The notes below the pieces were generated by a model, which was not told where the DNA came from, did no database searches, and saw only the letters and a program-made list of their open reading frames with translations. The position numbers and the translations under genes were made by a program. A DNA stretch of 64,000 bases, taken from assembly GCA_016432545.1 (NCBI GenBank), contig CP066694.1, forward strand, positions 930,001 through 994,000, written 5' to 3'. Each line of letters starts with the position of its first letter. Position 1 is the first letter of the stretch. The stretch comes from an archaeon (GTDB lineage: Archaea > Thermoproteota > Nitrososphaeria > Nitrososphaerales > Gagatemarchaeaceae). This document shows positions 1 through 8,812 of the stretch, one piece after another.

Positions 1-1725
1 CTGGCGGTGCCTAGAGCTAAAGTCCTTCCTGAAGGCGTTGTCGCCCCGGAATTTCAGGAGAAGTTCGTGGGACTGTCCTTCGTATCTTGCCTCTGCGTAC
101 CTCAGCAAAGAGAACTCGGGGAATCCTTCCTTCTTCATTGCGGCCCTGACCTTCATTTCAAGTGCTGCGAACTGGGGTTGGAGGGCGCCTGTTCGGGCGG
201 ATGCGGAGAAGGTCCTTGTCAGGTCTCCGGAGAGCAGACCGTGCGCGGAAAAGAGTCCCGCATGGGCGGGGACCACTATGGCCCTGATGCCCAGCTCTTC
301 AGCCAGGTCGCAGGCGTGCGCTGGGCCCGCTCCGCCGAAGGCGAAGAGGACGAAGTCCCTAGGGTCCCTGCCTCTTTCGACGCTGACCATCGAAATCGCC
401 CTAGCCATGTCCGCGTTGACCAGCCTGAGTGCCCCAATCGCGACATCCTCGGCGGCCGTCCCGAGAGTCTTGCAGAGCTGGCTGAGGGCCCTCTCGGCCA
501 AGTCGAACCTGATCGGCATCGACCCGCTCAAGAGTGAGACCGGGTTGAGCCTCCCGAGCAGGACGTTCGCGTCGGTGATGGTTGGTTCAGCGCCGCCTCT
601 TCCGTAGCAGGCAGGGCCCGGCTGGGAACCCGCGCTGCGCGGCCCCACCGAGAGCTGTCCGGACTCGTCAGCCCAGAGGACCGTTCCTCCGCCGGCGCTG
701 ACCTCCGCGAGGTCGATGAAGGGTCCCCTCACCGAGTAACCGCTGCCCCTGATTGACCTCCCGCTGTGTGAGCGTCCCGCCGCTTCGAACTCCCGGGCGA
801 CCTCAGCCTCGCCGCCCACTATGGCCCCGGCTTTGGCGGTCGTGCCGCCCATGTCGAAGGTCAGGACGTTGGGCTCGGAGAGGTGCCGGGCGAGCTGTTT
901 GCAGGCGACCACGCCGGCAGCGGGGCCGCTCTCGATTCCGTGGACGGGCATCGAAGAGGCGAGATTTGGAGTGGTCGCGCCGCCGTCTGAGTTCATCAGG
1001 TAGAGCGGAGCGGTGACCTTTGCCCGCCTCAGCGAAGTGGCGAGTTTCTGAATGTAGGACTCCATGAGGGGGGCGAGGACCGCGTTGACTGTGGTGGTGC
1101 TGGTCCGTTCGAATTCCCGGTACCCGTTGTCGACTTCGCTGGAGATGCTGACGTGGCCTGCGAATCCGGATGTTCGGAGGGCCTGCTTCATCCTGAGCTC
1201 GTGCGAGGAGTTGGCATAGGAGTTCAGGAAGCATATCGCTACCGAGCCGTATCGCCCTCTCGTAATCGACCTTGAGACTGAGCTGGCCAGGCGAGGGTCG
1301 AGCGGGAGGAGCTCCCTGCCGTCGGCACTTATCCTCCCGGGAACTGTGTACCTGTCGCTCCTACGGATCAGTGGGGGCGGGCGCCTCGTGTCCAGATTGT
1401 ACAGCTCAGGGCGCCGCTGTCTGCCGATCTCCAGGATGTCCCTGAAGCCTTCGTTGGTGATGAGCGCAGCGCGCCCGAGTCTCGTCTTGGTGAGGAGGGC
1501 GTTGGTCGCGAGGGTGGTGGCGTGGGAGATCAGAGCGAGCTCTGACGGTCTGGGATTGAGTCTCAGGACACCTCGCACTATGGAGGCGGGCGGGCTCACT
1601 GCGGTGGGGAACTTCAGGACTGAGAGGAGGCCGCTACGGGAGTCGAAAGAGACTATGTCGGTGAAGGTCCCGCCGACGTCGACCCCCACGGAGACCGGGG
1701 AGGAGTTGCCCACGCGGGACGGCAA
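1..1725 (-). CDS. hyuA: Hydantoinase/oxoprolinase subunit A, 3' end beyond window
   Basis: HyuA-type subunit of the ATP-dependent hydantoinase/5-oxoprolinase family, which opens cyclic amides. Translating the minus strand gives one frame open from 1725 to the window edge. It holds the N-terminal nucleotide-binding motif VDVGGTFTDIV (about residues 15-25), a second actin-fold motif DMGGTTAKAG (about 290) and the conserved FGGAGPAHA (about 460). About 575 of the usual ~650-700 residues are visible; the C-terminus lies off the left edge. The TTG at 1725 or the GTG at 1713 could be the start; a weak A/T-rich box at 1738-1748 lies upstream. HyuB, normally the next gene, would lie outside the window. 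Family call firm, substrate unknown. Confidence 0.88.
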   Translation of the reverse strand, partial: MPSRVGNSSPVSVGVDVGGTFTDIVSFDSRSGLLSVLKFPTAVSPPASIVRGVLRLNPRPSELALISHATTLATNALLTKTRLGRAALITNEGFRDILEIGRQRRPELYNLDTRRPPPLIRRSDRYTVPGRISADGRELLPLDPRLASSVSRSITRGRYGSVAICFLNSYANSSHELRMKQALRTSGFAGHVSISSEVDNGYREFERTSTTTVNAVLAPLMESYIQKLATSLRRAKVTAPLYLMNSDGGATTPNLASSMPVHGIESGPAAGVVACKQLARHLSEPNVLTFDMGGTTAKAGAIVGGEAEVAREFEAAGRSHSGRSIRGSGYSVRGPFIDLAEVSAGGGTVLWADESGQLSVGPRSAGSQPGPACYGRGGAEPTITDANVLLGRLNPVSLLSGSMPIRFDLAERALSQLCKTLGTAAEDVAIGALRLVNADMARAISMVSVERGRDPRDFVLFAFGGAGPAHACDLAEELGIRAIVVPAHAGLFSAHGLLSGDLTRTFSASARTGALQPQFAALEMKVRAAMKKEGFPEFSLLRYAEARYEGQSHELLLKFRGDNAFRKDFSSRHRQ

Positions 1726-1804
1726 GAGTCCCCGAGCGTAATTAACAGTTGGTCGGCTGCTGTGGTTGGTTTATACCCACAGGCTATGGACGGAACGGGA
1801 GGCA

Positions 1805-3082
1805 ATGCTGGAGGACTTTCGGGGGATACCATGGGAGGCTCGGTTCCTCATCTACCTCAGCTTCCTGCCGGGGATCTCGCTCGGCTTCATCTACACGGAC
1901 CTTTCCTACTTTCTTCCGAATCTCGCTCTCTCCTACCTGCCTCACGACTCGGCCTTCTTCTGGATGGGCATAGTCGTGGGGACGATGGCGGCCACGCTCG
2001 TGGTCAGCAGCGTCCCACTGGGGATCGTCGCGGACAGGTATGGACGGAGGAGGCTCCTGGTCCTGGGCAACCTCTTGGCCGGCGTGAGCCTGATGGGGTT
2101 CGCCCTTACCACTTCGATCCCGCTGCTTCTCGCCGCGGCCGTCCTCGAAGGGGTCGGGGAGGCGGCATTCGCGGTCTCCTTTGGGGCCCTGGTCGCCGAC
2201 CGCGCGGGCGACGCAAAGAGGACCTCAGCCTTCGCCCTCGTCGCGTTCCTGGGCTGGACCTCGGGGGCCATCGGTGCGCTCTCGATATCATCGGTCGCCG
2301 CGATTCAGGTCCTAGGGTTCGACGAGAGGCAGGCTCACGTGGCCCTGTACGTAGTGGTCGCGCTCCTCGGCCTCTCGGTGACGCCCCTGATGTTCAAGGT
2401 CCACGAGGGGAAGGTCGCCCCCGCAGAACCGAGGAAGGGATTCTTCCCGAAGAAGTCGAAGGATGTGCTCGTCAGGTTCAGCTTCTATAGCGTGACGCTC
2501 GCGCTGGGAGCGGGCCTCTTCGTCCCCCTGATGACCGCGTGGTTCCACGCTGCCTATGGGGTCACCGACGTGGTGAGCGGGCCGGTCCTTGCAGGGTCTG
2601 CGGTCCTGACCTCGGCGGCGATCCTCCTAGCACCCAGGTTCGCGAGGCGCATTGGGATGGTGAAAGCGATAGTGGCGTCGCAGGCGCTGGCCACTGCCTT
2701 CATGCTTCTGGTCCCGTCGTCCCCCACCTTCGCGATCGCGGGGGCCGTCTACTCGATCAGGGTCTTCCTCATGAACCTCTCGAACCCCCTCGGGCAGTCG
2801 CTGTTGATGGGCCTGGTCTCGCCGGACGAGCGGGGAGCTGCCTCCGGGGTCGCCGCCTCTCTCTGGAGGCTCCCCAACGCCCTCAGCAGCTTCGTGGGGG
2901 CAGCGCTGATTGGGGCCGGGCTCGTGGCCCTGCCGTTCTACATTGCGACTGTCCTCTACGTGGTCGCGATTTCGTTGTTCTGGTTCATGTTCAAGAATGC
3001 CAAGCTTCCCGAGGAGTCGATGCGGAGCGCTCAGGTCTTGGCCCAGTCGTCGAGCCTCGAAGGCCCGGAAGAGCCCCGCTGA
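1805..3082 (+). CDS. MFS transporter
   Basis: Major facilitator superfamily permease of 425 residues with about 12 hydrophobic segments. The loop-2/3 motif GIVADRYGRRR matches MFS motif A. A basic cytoplasmic loop near residues 205-220 separates the two six-helix halves. The ATG at 1805 is chosen because the TATA-like box TTTATA at 1769-1774 lies about 30 bases upstream; an in-frame TTG at 1766 would overlap that box. The 3' end overlaps the convergent dinB gene by 52 bases. Substrate cannot be read from the sequence. Confidence 0.9.
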   Translation: MLEDFRGIPWEARFLIYLSFLPGISLGFIYTDLSYFLPNLALSYLPHDSAFFWMGIVVGTMAATLVVSSVPLGIVADRYGRRRLLVLGNLLAGVSLMGFALTTSIPLLLAAAVLEGVGEAAFAVSFGALVADRAGDAKRTSAFALVAFLGWTSGAIGALSISSVAAIQVLGFDERQAHVALYVVVALLGLSVTPLMFKVHEGKVAPAEPRKGFFPKKSKDVLVRFSFYSVTLALGAGLFVPLMTAWFHAAYGVTDVVSGPVLAGSAVLTSAAILLAPRFARRIGMVKAIVASQALATAFMLLVPSSPTFAIAGAVYSIRVFLMNLSNPLGQSLLMGLVSPDERGAASGVAASLWRLPNALSSFVGAALIGAGLVALPFYIATVLYVVAISLFWFMFKNAKLPEESMRSAQVLAQSSSLEGPEEPR

Positions 3083-4119
3083 ATCCCGGAGACCCTTACG
3101 CCGATTAGGCGCACCGGCCGTGACGTCTTCTCGAACTCGTCCAAGAGGCGCCCTACGACCTCCTGAAGTGCGTCCTCTCCGTCGGTGTTGCTCACCAGAG
3201 TCTTCTCCCTGGTGTGGGTTTCGAAGCCCTTGAACCTGATCTTGATCCCTCCGACCCTGTAGGTCAGCCCGGAGGAGCGGACCCTCCGGATCAGCTCCGA
3301 CGAGGCGTCCGAGGCGGCCTGCCTTACCGTCTTGAAGTCCGCGGTGTCCTCCTTGAAGGTCCTCTCCACGCTCAAAGATTTGGGGGTCTCCTGCTGGCGG
3401 ACCTCCGTCCTTTCCTCGCCCTGGACGACCCCCCAGAGCCAGACGCCGTTCTTGCCGAACCATTCCAGGAGCTGCCGTCCCCCCACCTCCTGGAGCTGGC
3501 CGATCCTTTCGATCCCCTTGCTCCTGAGAAACTCGCTGGTCTTGCTGCCTATCCCGGGGACGACGCGAGCGTCGAGGGGGGCGAGGTAGCCACGGACGTC
3601 GTCGAAAGGTACCACCGTCAGGCCGTCGGGCTTGTTCCTGTCGGAGGCGATCTTGGCTGCGGACTTGTTTGGTGCGACCCCGATGGAACAGGTAAGGCCG
3701 TTCCTCTCTTTGACCGCCTTCTTCACTTCAAGGGCGAGGGCCTTCGCAGCCGATTGGCCTGGGGCCCTTTGTGAGACGTCCAGGAAAGCCTCGTCGATGC
3801 TCGACTGCTCGAAGGCGTCGGCGAAGGTCTTGAGGGTCTTCATCACTTCGTCCGAGACGCGCTCGTAGAGGCCCCAATCCGGAGGCAGGTACTTCGCCTG
3901 CGGACAGAGGCGGTATGCCTGGGAGATTGGCATCCCGGAGCGAAGGCCGAACTTCCGTGCTTCGTAGGAACAGGCGACGACTACCCCGCGGCCCTTTCCG
4001 CTCTCCGGGTCCGCGCCCACGACGACCGGAAGGCCCTTCAGCTCGGGGTGTTCGCGGACCTCGGCCGAGACGTAGAATGCGTCGAGGTCGACGTGGAGGA
4101 CGGCCCTGCGCGCTGGCAT
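3031..4119 (-). CDS. dinB: DNA polymerase IV (Y-family, DinB)
   Basis: Translesion DNA polymerase of 362 residues. The palm carboxylates are present: D11 in VDLDAFY, and D109/E110 in SSIDEAFLD. The steric-gate aromatic pair follows D13. The little-finger domain (about 235-345) is complete. The C-terminus ends SRLDDWAKT, which resembles a degenerate PCNA-interacting peptide. The gene follows DUF72 by 7 bases, so the two are probably one transcript. Length and motif order match archaeal Dpo4/Dbh proteins. Confidence 0.96.
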   Translation of the reverse strand: MPARRAVLHVDLDAFYVSAEVREHPELKGLPVVVGADPESGKGRGVVVACSYEARKFGLRSGMPISQAYRLCPQAKYLPPDWGLYERVSDEVMKTLKTFADAFEQSSIDEAFLDVSQRAPGQSAAKALALEVKKAVKERNGLTCSIGVAPNKSAAKIASDRNKPDGLTVVPFDDVRGYLAPLDARVVPGIGSKTSEFLRSKGIERIGQLQEVGGRQLLEWFGKNGVWLWGVVQGEERTEVRQQETPKSLSVERTFKEDTADFKTVRQAASDASSELIRRVRSSGLTYRVGGIKIRFKGFETHTREKTLVSNTDGEDALQEVVGRLLDEFEKTSRPVRLIGVRVSGIQRGSSGPSRLDDWAKT

Positions 4120-4126
4120 TGTTCAG

Positions 4127-4930
4127 CTACGACCCGAAGAGAGTCTGCTGCTCGGACCCCAGGGGCTTCCACTCGAGTTCTATCAGCCCGAGGAGCCTGC
4201 GGAACTCGTTGGCGGATTCGGGGCTGAACCCGGCGAAGTGGTTGTTGAAGAAGACGTAGCCCGACTCGAACTTTCCTGCGTTCTCTTTCACCGATTCGGC
4301 CCAGCGCTTCATGTCTTCTCCCCGGTCCTTCTGGGTGCCGGAGAACTCGGTGATTTCTCTGTCCCCGACCATCCTCACGTAAGCGAAGTCGGCCGTGACC
4401 TCGGGCGGGGTCTCCAGATACTGGTTGAGTGACCAGATCATCGCGACGTTCTCCTTCTTCAGCATCGAGTAGACCTCCGGGGTGAACCAGGACTTGTGCC
4501 TGAATTCTATTGCGTGCTTGAACTCGGGGCTCAGCTGGCCGAGGAAATCCTTCATGGCTTCGAGGTGCGTGGAGAGCTTGACCGAAGGAGGGAGCTGGAT
4601 GGCTATGGGTCCGAGCTTGTCCCCCAGCTTGCTGACGACGCTGTAGAAGTAGGTGAGCGAGGTGCCGAAGCCTTTGAGCTTCGCCTCGTGCGTGATCTTC
4701 TTGGGGAGCTTGGGAGAGAATAGGAAGCCGGGTGGGGTGTTGTTCCTCCACTGAGTGATCATGAACGCGTTGGGCACGCGGTAGAAGCTCGAGTCGATTT
4801 CGACGCAGTTGAAGACCTTCGAGTAGTTGGCGAGGTAGTCCTTGGGCTGGAGGCCCTTCGGATAGAAGACTCCCAGCCAGTCCTTGTACGACCAGCCGCT
4901 GCATCCGATTCGAAGGTCTTCGAGTTCCAA
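4127..4930 (-). CDS. DUF72 (YecE-like) TIM-barrel protein
   Basis: DUF72/YecE family protein, 267 residues, full length. The N-terminal IGCSGWSYKDW and the motifs NCVEIDSSFYR, FSPKLPKKITHE and IEFRHKSWF are typical of the family, whose biochemical role is unsettled. The tail SEQQTLFGS resembles a PCNA-interacting peptide, notable because the next gene is a DNA polymerase whose tail is also PIP-like. The start is TTG at 4930; the AT-rich box at 4970-4980 would give a leader of about 19 bases. First gene of a two-gene operon with dinB. Confidence 0.9.
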   Translation of the reverse strand: MELEDLRIGCSGWSYKDWLGVFYPKGLQPKDYLANYSKVFNCVEIDSSFYRVPNAFMITQWRNNTPPGFLFSPKLPKKITHEAKLKGFGTSLTYFYSVVSKLGDKLGPIAIQLPPSVKLSTHLEAMKDFLGQLSPEFKHAIEFRHKSWFTPEVYSMLKKENVAMIWSLNQYLETPPEVTADFAYVRMVGDREITEFSGTQKDRGEDMKRWAESVKENAGKFESGYVFFNNHFAGFSPESANEFRRLLGLIELEWKPLGSEQQTLFGS

Positions 4931-4969
4931 CCGGAGGCGAGGCCACTCTCATTCCTGATAAAGGCTGTC

Positions 4970-4980
4970 AATATTTATAA
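4970..4980. promoter_or_regulatory. Shared divergent promoter (TATA-like)
   Basis: AATATTTATAA is the most A/T-rich stretch in its surroundings and sits between divergent genes. On the plus strand it is about 35 bases before the TTG of the coiled-coil gene (5012). On the minus strand it is about 45 bases before the TTG of the DUF72 gene (4930). Its near-palindromic composition could serve both directions. Confidence 0.6.
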
Positions 4981-5011
4981 CGCTGCGAGCGTTTCGCGGC
5001 CCGAAAGCGAT

Positions 5012-5557
5012 TTGTCTCAAGGGAACCCTGACATCAGGCAGCAGGTCGAGGCGAACAGGGGGGCGCTCAAGAAGCTGCAGCTACTGATCCCTGGGCTCAG
5101 AGGATACAGGAGCAAGGAGGACATCAGGGTCTCCGACGAGCTCCTGAGGAACCAGGCAGCGGACAGGCTTGACAGGGTGAAGAAGAACCTGGAGGAGATT
5201 AGGAGACAACTTGCGTCTAGCAACGACCTCACCAACATCACCACTATCGGGTCGCTGGTTTCCCAGGTGCAGGGCGTCAGTGGGGAAGTGAGGCACGCGG
5301 CGCAGGGCTATGCCGGCTGGGTCGCTCCGATCACGATAAACGAGGACAAACTCAACAAGCTGTACGACTACGACTATGCATTCATCAACTCTGTCTTCCA
5401 GCTTGAGGAGGCGACGTCCCCGGCGAACCTGAAGTACGACAGCGCGTCGCCGAACTCAATCCAGGCATCGCTGGGCGAGCTGGGAAGGACCTTGGGGGAC
5501 CTGAAGCAGAAGTGGTCAATGAGGATGGAGACGATCGAGGGGATAGCCCTCAAGTAG
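5012..5557 (+). CDS. Coiled-coil protein of SPFH cluster, unknown function
   Basis: 181-residue soluble protein with no signal peptide. Residues 25-75 and 150-175 are highly charged and helical (heptad-like Leu/Ile), suggesting coiled coils; the middle has a Tyr/Asp-rich segment YDYDYAF near 120. I do not recognise the family. It starts at TTG (5012) behind the shared promoter and ends one base before the SPFH gene, so the two are co-transcribed. A scaffold or partner for the SPFH protein is plausible but inferred only from position. Confidence 0.8.
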   Translation: MSQGNPDIRQQVEANRGALKKLQLLIPGLRGYRSKEDIRVSDELLRNQAADRLDRVKKNLEEIRRQLASSNDLTNITTIGSLVSQVQGVSGEVRHAAQGYAGWVAPITINEDKLNKLYDYDYAFINSVFQLEEATSPANLKYDSASPNSIQASLGELGRTLGDLKQKWSMRMETIEGIALK

Positions 5558-5558
5558 G

Positions 5559-6641
5559 ATGGATAGTTTGTTCGGTAAGAAGCAGGACCCGGTCCCCGCC
5601 ACGGGGGGGAGCGCTTTCGGGTCGACCACAATCGCCTGGGAGGACCAGTTCAAGCAGGGGGCGGTCCTGTGGAAAGCGCACAGGAACATCAGGCTCAACG
5701 ACAACATAGTGGTGAGGGAAGACGAGATCGCGGTCTTCTACAGGGACGGCAAGGCCCTGACATACTTCGACCAGCCGAACAGATATGCGCTGACTGACAT
5801 CAACGCGCCCATCGTCGGGAAGCTGCTGAAGTTCTTCACCGGCGTCCAGCAGGAGGCGGAAGTCTTCTACCTCCCCAAGAGGTACCTGGACGGGAAGTTC
5901 GGGAGCACGCAGCCGTACCAGTTCACGGATCCGACGTTCGGCATCGTGAACCTGAGGGTCTTCGGGGAGTACAGGTGGAAGATCGACTCGCCGGAGCTCT
6001 TCGTGAACCAGTTTGTGGGGACTTTCGACGCGGAGACCTCGGACGATGTGGAGGGTAGGGTGAAGGAGCAGGTCGTGATCATGGTCTACAACGTACTTGG
6101 GAAGATGAAGGCCCAAGGGATGAAGGTCACCGACCTGGCCGCCAGCCTGACCAACATCGAACAGATGGTCCTGGCGATGGGACCAGACCACCTGGGACAG
6201 TACGGAATCGAGATCAACAAGATCTCAGGGCTCACAATCAGCCTCCCCGACGAGGTCCAGAGGGCCATCGACACCAGGTCTGAGATGCAGGTGCTCGGGG
6301 TCAACTACATGCAGTACCAGTCGGGCAAGGCGATTGACGACGCCGCCAAGAACCCCTCGGGAGGGGCCGGGGTGACGGCGGGGCTGGGGGCCGGGCTGGG
6401 AGTGGGATATGCGATAGGAGGGCAGATGGCGTCGGGGATGGGCCAGGCGCTGACGAGGAGCTGCCCGAACTGCGCTTCGCTGATACCTGCCAACGTCAAG
6501 TTTTGTCCGAACTGCGGGGCCGCGCAGCCTGGTCCGAGCGCTCCACCCGCCCCAGCCGGGACGGGAAGGTTCTGCCCCAACTGTGGTAGTGCGGTGGGGA
6601 CAGCGTCCAAGTTCTGCGACAACTGCGGCAAGCCGCTCTAG
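5559..6641 (+). CDS. SPFH/virion-core-like protein with C-terminal zinc ribbons
   Basis: 360 residues. Residues 25-260 form an SPFH/Band-7-like domain of the YdjI/'virion core protein' type (TTIAWEDQFKQGAVLW at the start, VNLRVFGEYRWKI, then a helical region). A glycine-rich segment (270-300) could associate with membrane. Two treble-clef zinc ribbons follow (CPNC-x10-CPNC near 306-321 and CPNC-x10-CDNC near 340-356). Such proteins are thought to organise membrane-associated assemblies. It is the second gene of a cluster with the upstream coiled-coil protein and the downstream zinc-ribbon protein. Confidence 0.88.
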   Translation: MDSLFGKKQDPVPATGGSAFGSTTIAWEDQFKQGAVLWKAHRNIRLNDNIVVREDEIAVFYRDGKALTYFDQPNRYALTDINAPIVGKLLKFFTGVQQEAEVFYLPKRYLDGKFGSTQPYQFTDPTFGIVNLRVFGEYRWKIDSPELFVNQFVGTFDAETSDDVEGRVKEQVVIMVYNVLGKMKAQGMKVTDLAASLTNIEQMVLAMGPDHLGQYGIEINKISGLTISLPDEVQRAIDTRSEMQVLGVNYMQYQSGKAIDDAAKNPSGGAGVTAGLGAGLGVGYAIGGQMASGMGQALTRSCPNCASLIPANVKFCPNCGAAQPGPSAPPAPAGTGRFCPNCGSAVGTASKFCDNCGKPL

Positions 6642-6642
6642 G

Positions 6643-6721
6643 GTGAGAGGGGACGTTCTGCCCGAGGTGCGGTACCCAGCTTCCCGATGACGCGGGTTTC
6701 TGCCTCAAGTGCGGCGCGAAG
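6643..6721 (+). other. Displaced 5' end of zinc-ribbon gene (probable 1-base frameshift)
   Basis: A zinc ribbon FCPRCGTQL...FCLKCG is encoded in the same frame as the next CDS, but that frame has no start codon between its stop at 6644-6646 and 6722. A GTG at 6643, one base after the previous stop, reads into the GGGG run at 6649-6652. If one G were removed, it would join the ribbon exactly (M-R-G-T-F-C-P-R-C-G). Either an assembly or sequencing error in the G run, or a real frameshift. Confidence 0.7.
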
Positions 6722-7651
6722 GTGGGGAGCCTGCAGGCCCCCCAAGCTGCCCAGCCACCTGAGCCGGTCATTGCGCCCTCGGGAGCCGAGCAGCTGAAGT
6801 GCCCGAGCTGCGGGGCCCCGATAACCCCGAAGTTCGGCGAGATGATAATCACGTGCGAGTACTGCGGAAGCAGCGTGACGCTCGGGAACCAGGGATGGAG
6901 GAGCGTCAACAAGCACACGATGCTCCCGCTGAGGCTGGCTACCCAAGACCAGGCCACAAAGGCGGTGCACGACCTGATGGACAGGGGACTCTTACACAGG
7001 CACCTGCAGGAATCTTCCACCCTTGAGGAGATGAACCTGGCGATGATCCCGTACTGGCTCGTCCCCGTCTCGGCGAGGACGTCCGTCGTGGCGACCGACA
7101 TGGTCGTGGAGGCTGGGAGCATAGCGACGACCGCGGCCCTGGCGGGGATCATGGGCGCTGCGATGAGCAGTGGAAGGAGGGGCGGAGGCGGGGGGCTGAT
7201 GACGGGGGTCCTGCTCGGGACTGTGCTGAGCGGCGGGGGGGTCGGAGGGAGGGAGACGCCGAAGAAGGCCTTCCAGATGGACTTCGACTACGACTTCCCG
7301 ATAGTGGCCCTGAAGGCCCTGGGAGAGTACCAGCCCAAGGAGTACCAGTTCAACCTCGCAGAGAGGACCCTCTTCGACGCGCCCAAGGTGAAGGGGCTCA
7401 AGGTCCTGAACGGGGACGTGGGAGAGGAGGTGGCAAAGACGCAGGCAAAGACCCTGGTGGACCAGCTCCAGTCGGAGAAGGCGCACGCGGCGCACCACAT
7501 GATCCAGCAGCTCTCCACCGAGTCGGATGTGGGGGAGGCGGAGCTACTTCATGCGCCGGTCTGGTTCGCGAGGTACGGCCACAAGGGCCGCAAGATCGTC
7601 CTCGTCCTGGACGGGAACTCGGGCGGCGTCATCAACAGCCTGGGACTCTAG
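6722..7651 (+). CDS. Zinc-ribbon protein, third gene of SPFH cluster
   Basis: At least 309 residues; a further N-terminal zinc ribbon lies upstream but is out of frame with any start (see 6643-6721). The visible part has a second ribbon, CPSCGAPI...CEYCGSSV (about residues 26-48), then an alpha/beta region ending in an Ala/Gly-rich, possibly membrane-touching segment at 125-175. A C-terminal domain carries PVWFARYGHKGRK, close to patterns in bacterial zinc-ribbon proteins that sit beside SPFH/virion-core genes. Function unknown; co-expression with the SPFH protein is likely. Confidence 0.8.
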   Translation: MGSLQAPQAAQPPEPVIAPSGAEQLKCPSCGAPITPKFGEMIITCEYCGSSVTLGNQGWRSVNKHTMLPLRLATQDQATKAVHDLMDRGLLHRHLQESSTLEEMNLAMIPYWLVPVSARTSVVATDMVVEAGSIATTAALAGIMGAAMSSGRRGGGGGLMTGVLLGTVLSGGGVGGRETPKKAFQMDFDYDFPIVALKALGEYQPKEYQFNLAERTLFDAPKVKGLKVLNGDVGEEVAKTQAKTLVDQLQSEKAHAAHHMIQQLSTESDVGEAELLHAPVWFARYGHKGRKIVLVLDGNSGGVINSLGL

Positions 7652-7691
7652 CGCTCAAGCCAGAAATAACCGGGCTCCGCTCCTTCGGGAC

Positions 7692-7910
7692 ATGTCGACA
7701 ACCAAGCAGGGAGTCCCGGTCACGGTGCCGACCGACGTGTGGCAGAACCTGATGGAGGTCAGGGCCCAGCTCGATTCGGAGTGCCCCGGGGCGCCGACCC
7801 CGGTGGAGGAGCTTCTCAGGGAGCTGGTCGGCCACTACAGGCGGTGCTCGAATGCAGTCGGGGAGGCGGACGACTTCTGCAAGAGGGCGCAGGCCTGGAA
7901 GAAGGGCTGA
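7692..7910 (+). CDS. Small helical protein, unknown
   Basis: 72 residues beginning MSTTKQGVPVTVP. The N-terminal beta-like stretch VPVTVPTDVWQNLMEVR followed by two helices recalls ribbon-helix-helix proteins, but I cannot confirm it. The ATG at 7692 is preferred because the box AGAAATAACC lies about 25 bases upstream; the longer open frame from 7527 overlaps the previous gene. Confidence 0.6.
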   Translation: MSTTKQGVPVTVPTDVWQNLMEVRAQLDSECPGAPTPVEELLRELVGHYRRCSNAVGEADDFCKRAQAWKKG

Positions 7911-7948
7911 ACAAAGAAGATTAGTGGCCCTGAAAGCACCTCGGGCGC

Positions 7949-8812
7949 ATGCCTTCCATGGACGTAGGGGGAGTTGGGCTGTACTACGAGGAGAGCGGGA
8001 GCGGTCAGCCGGTCGTCTTTGTGCACGGAATACCTACCGACTATCGGGCGTGGGCTGCGCAGGTCGGGGCCTTCTCGAAGGGGAGGAGGATGGTCGCGCT
8101 CAGCAGGAGGTACGCAGCGCCGAACCCGAGGAAGGGGGACGTCTCTGATTCAACTGTCCAGAACAACGCCTCCGACCTGAAGGGGTTCCTGGAGGGCCTC
8201 GGAGGAGGGCCGGTGGACCTGGTGGGGCACTCCTACGGAGGGTTCGTGTCGGCCTACCTGGCCGCGCAGTGGCCCGAGCTGGTAAGGTCGCTCGTGCTTG
8301 TCGAGCCGGCGATCTCGACCCTCCTCGTGGCCGACCAGGGAAGCAGTGCGGCCCTGTTGGGCCTGCTGCTGAGGAGCCCCTCGGTGGCTCTCTCGGGACG
8401 AAGGTTCCAGAGCGCAAGCCTCAAGCCCTCGTTGGAGGCTCTCGACGCGGGTCAGCTGGAGAGGGCGGTCGAGCTGAACGTTGACGGCGTTCAGGACAGG
8501 AAGGGGTCGTACGCTGCGCTCCCGGAGGTGACGAGGAAGATGATGCTTGACAATGCGAGGACGGTGGCTGAGCTCAGGACAGAGTTTCCGAGGTTCACCG
8601 CAAAGGAGGCGTCCAAGATCGCGCGCCCGACCCTGGTGGTCAACGGAGAGGAGAGCGCCCTCTGGCTGAGGAAGATTGGGGAGCTGGTGGGAAAGGCGGT
8701 CCCTGGGGCGAGGATGGAGAAGGTCTCGGGCTCGAGGCACTTTCCCCACATGGAGAACCCCGATGAATTCAACTCGAAGGTCCTAGGGTTCATAGAGAAA
8801 TGGATCGCGTGA
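7949..8812 (+). CDS. Alpha/beta hydrolase
   Basis: 287 residues, full-length alpha/beta-hydrolase fold. The oxyanion-hole motif FVHGIPTD is at 24-31. The nucleophile elbow GHSYGG puts the nucleophile at S95. The catalytic His is in the RHFPHMENP segment (H264 or H267). Cytosolic (no signal peptide). Family members act as esterases, dehalogenases or epoxide hydrolases; substrate unknown. The ATG at 7949 follows an AGATTAG box at about 7916 by the leaderless distance. The next gene overlaps by 13 bases. Confidence 0.9.
   Translation: MPSMDVGGVGLYYEESGSGQPVVFVHGIPTDYRAWAAQVGAFSKGRRMVALSRRYAAPNPRKGDVSDSTVQNNASDLKGFLEGLGGGPVDLVGHSYGGFVSAYLAAQWPELVRSLVLVEPAISTLLVADQGSSAALLGLLLRSPSVALSGRRFQSASLKPSLEALDAGQLERAVELNVDGVQDRKGSYAALPEVTRKMMLDNARTVAELRTEFPRFTAKEASKIARPTLVVNGEESALWLRKIGELVGKAVPGARMEKVSGSRHFPHMENPDEFNSKVLGFIEKWIA

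Noticed and set aside
7-607. Plus-strand frames of 176 and 189 residues at the left edge
   Set aside because: They lie antisense to the HyuA frame, which carries three family motifs and continues off the edge.
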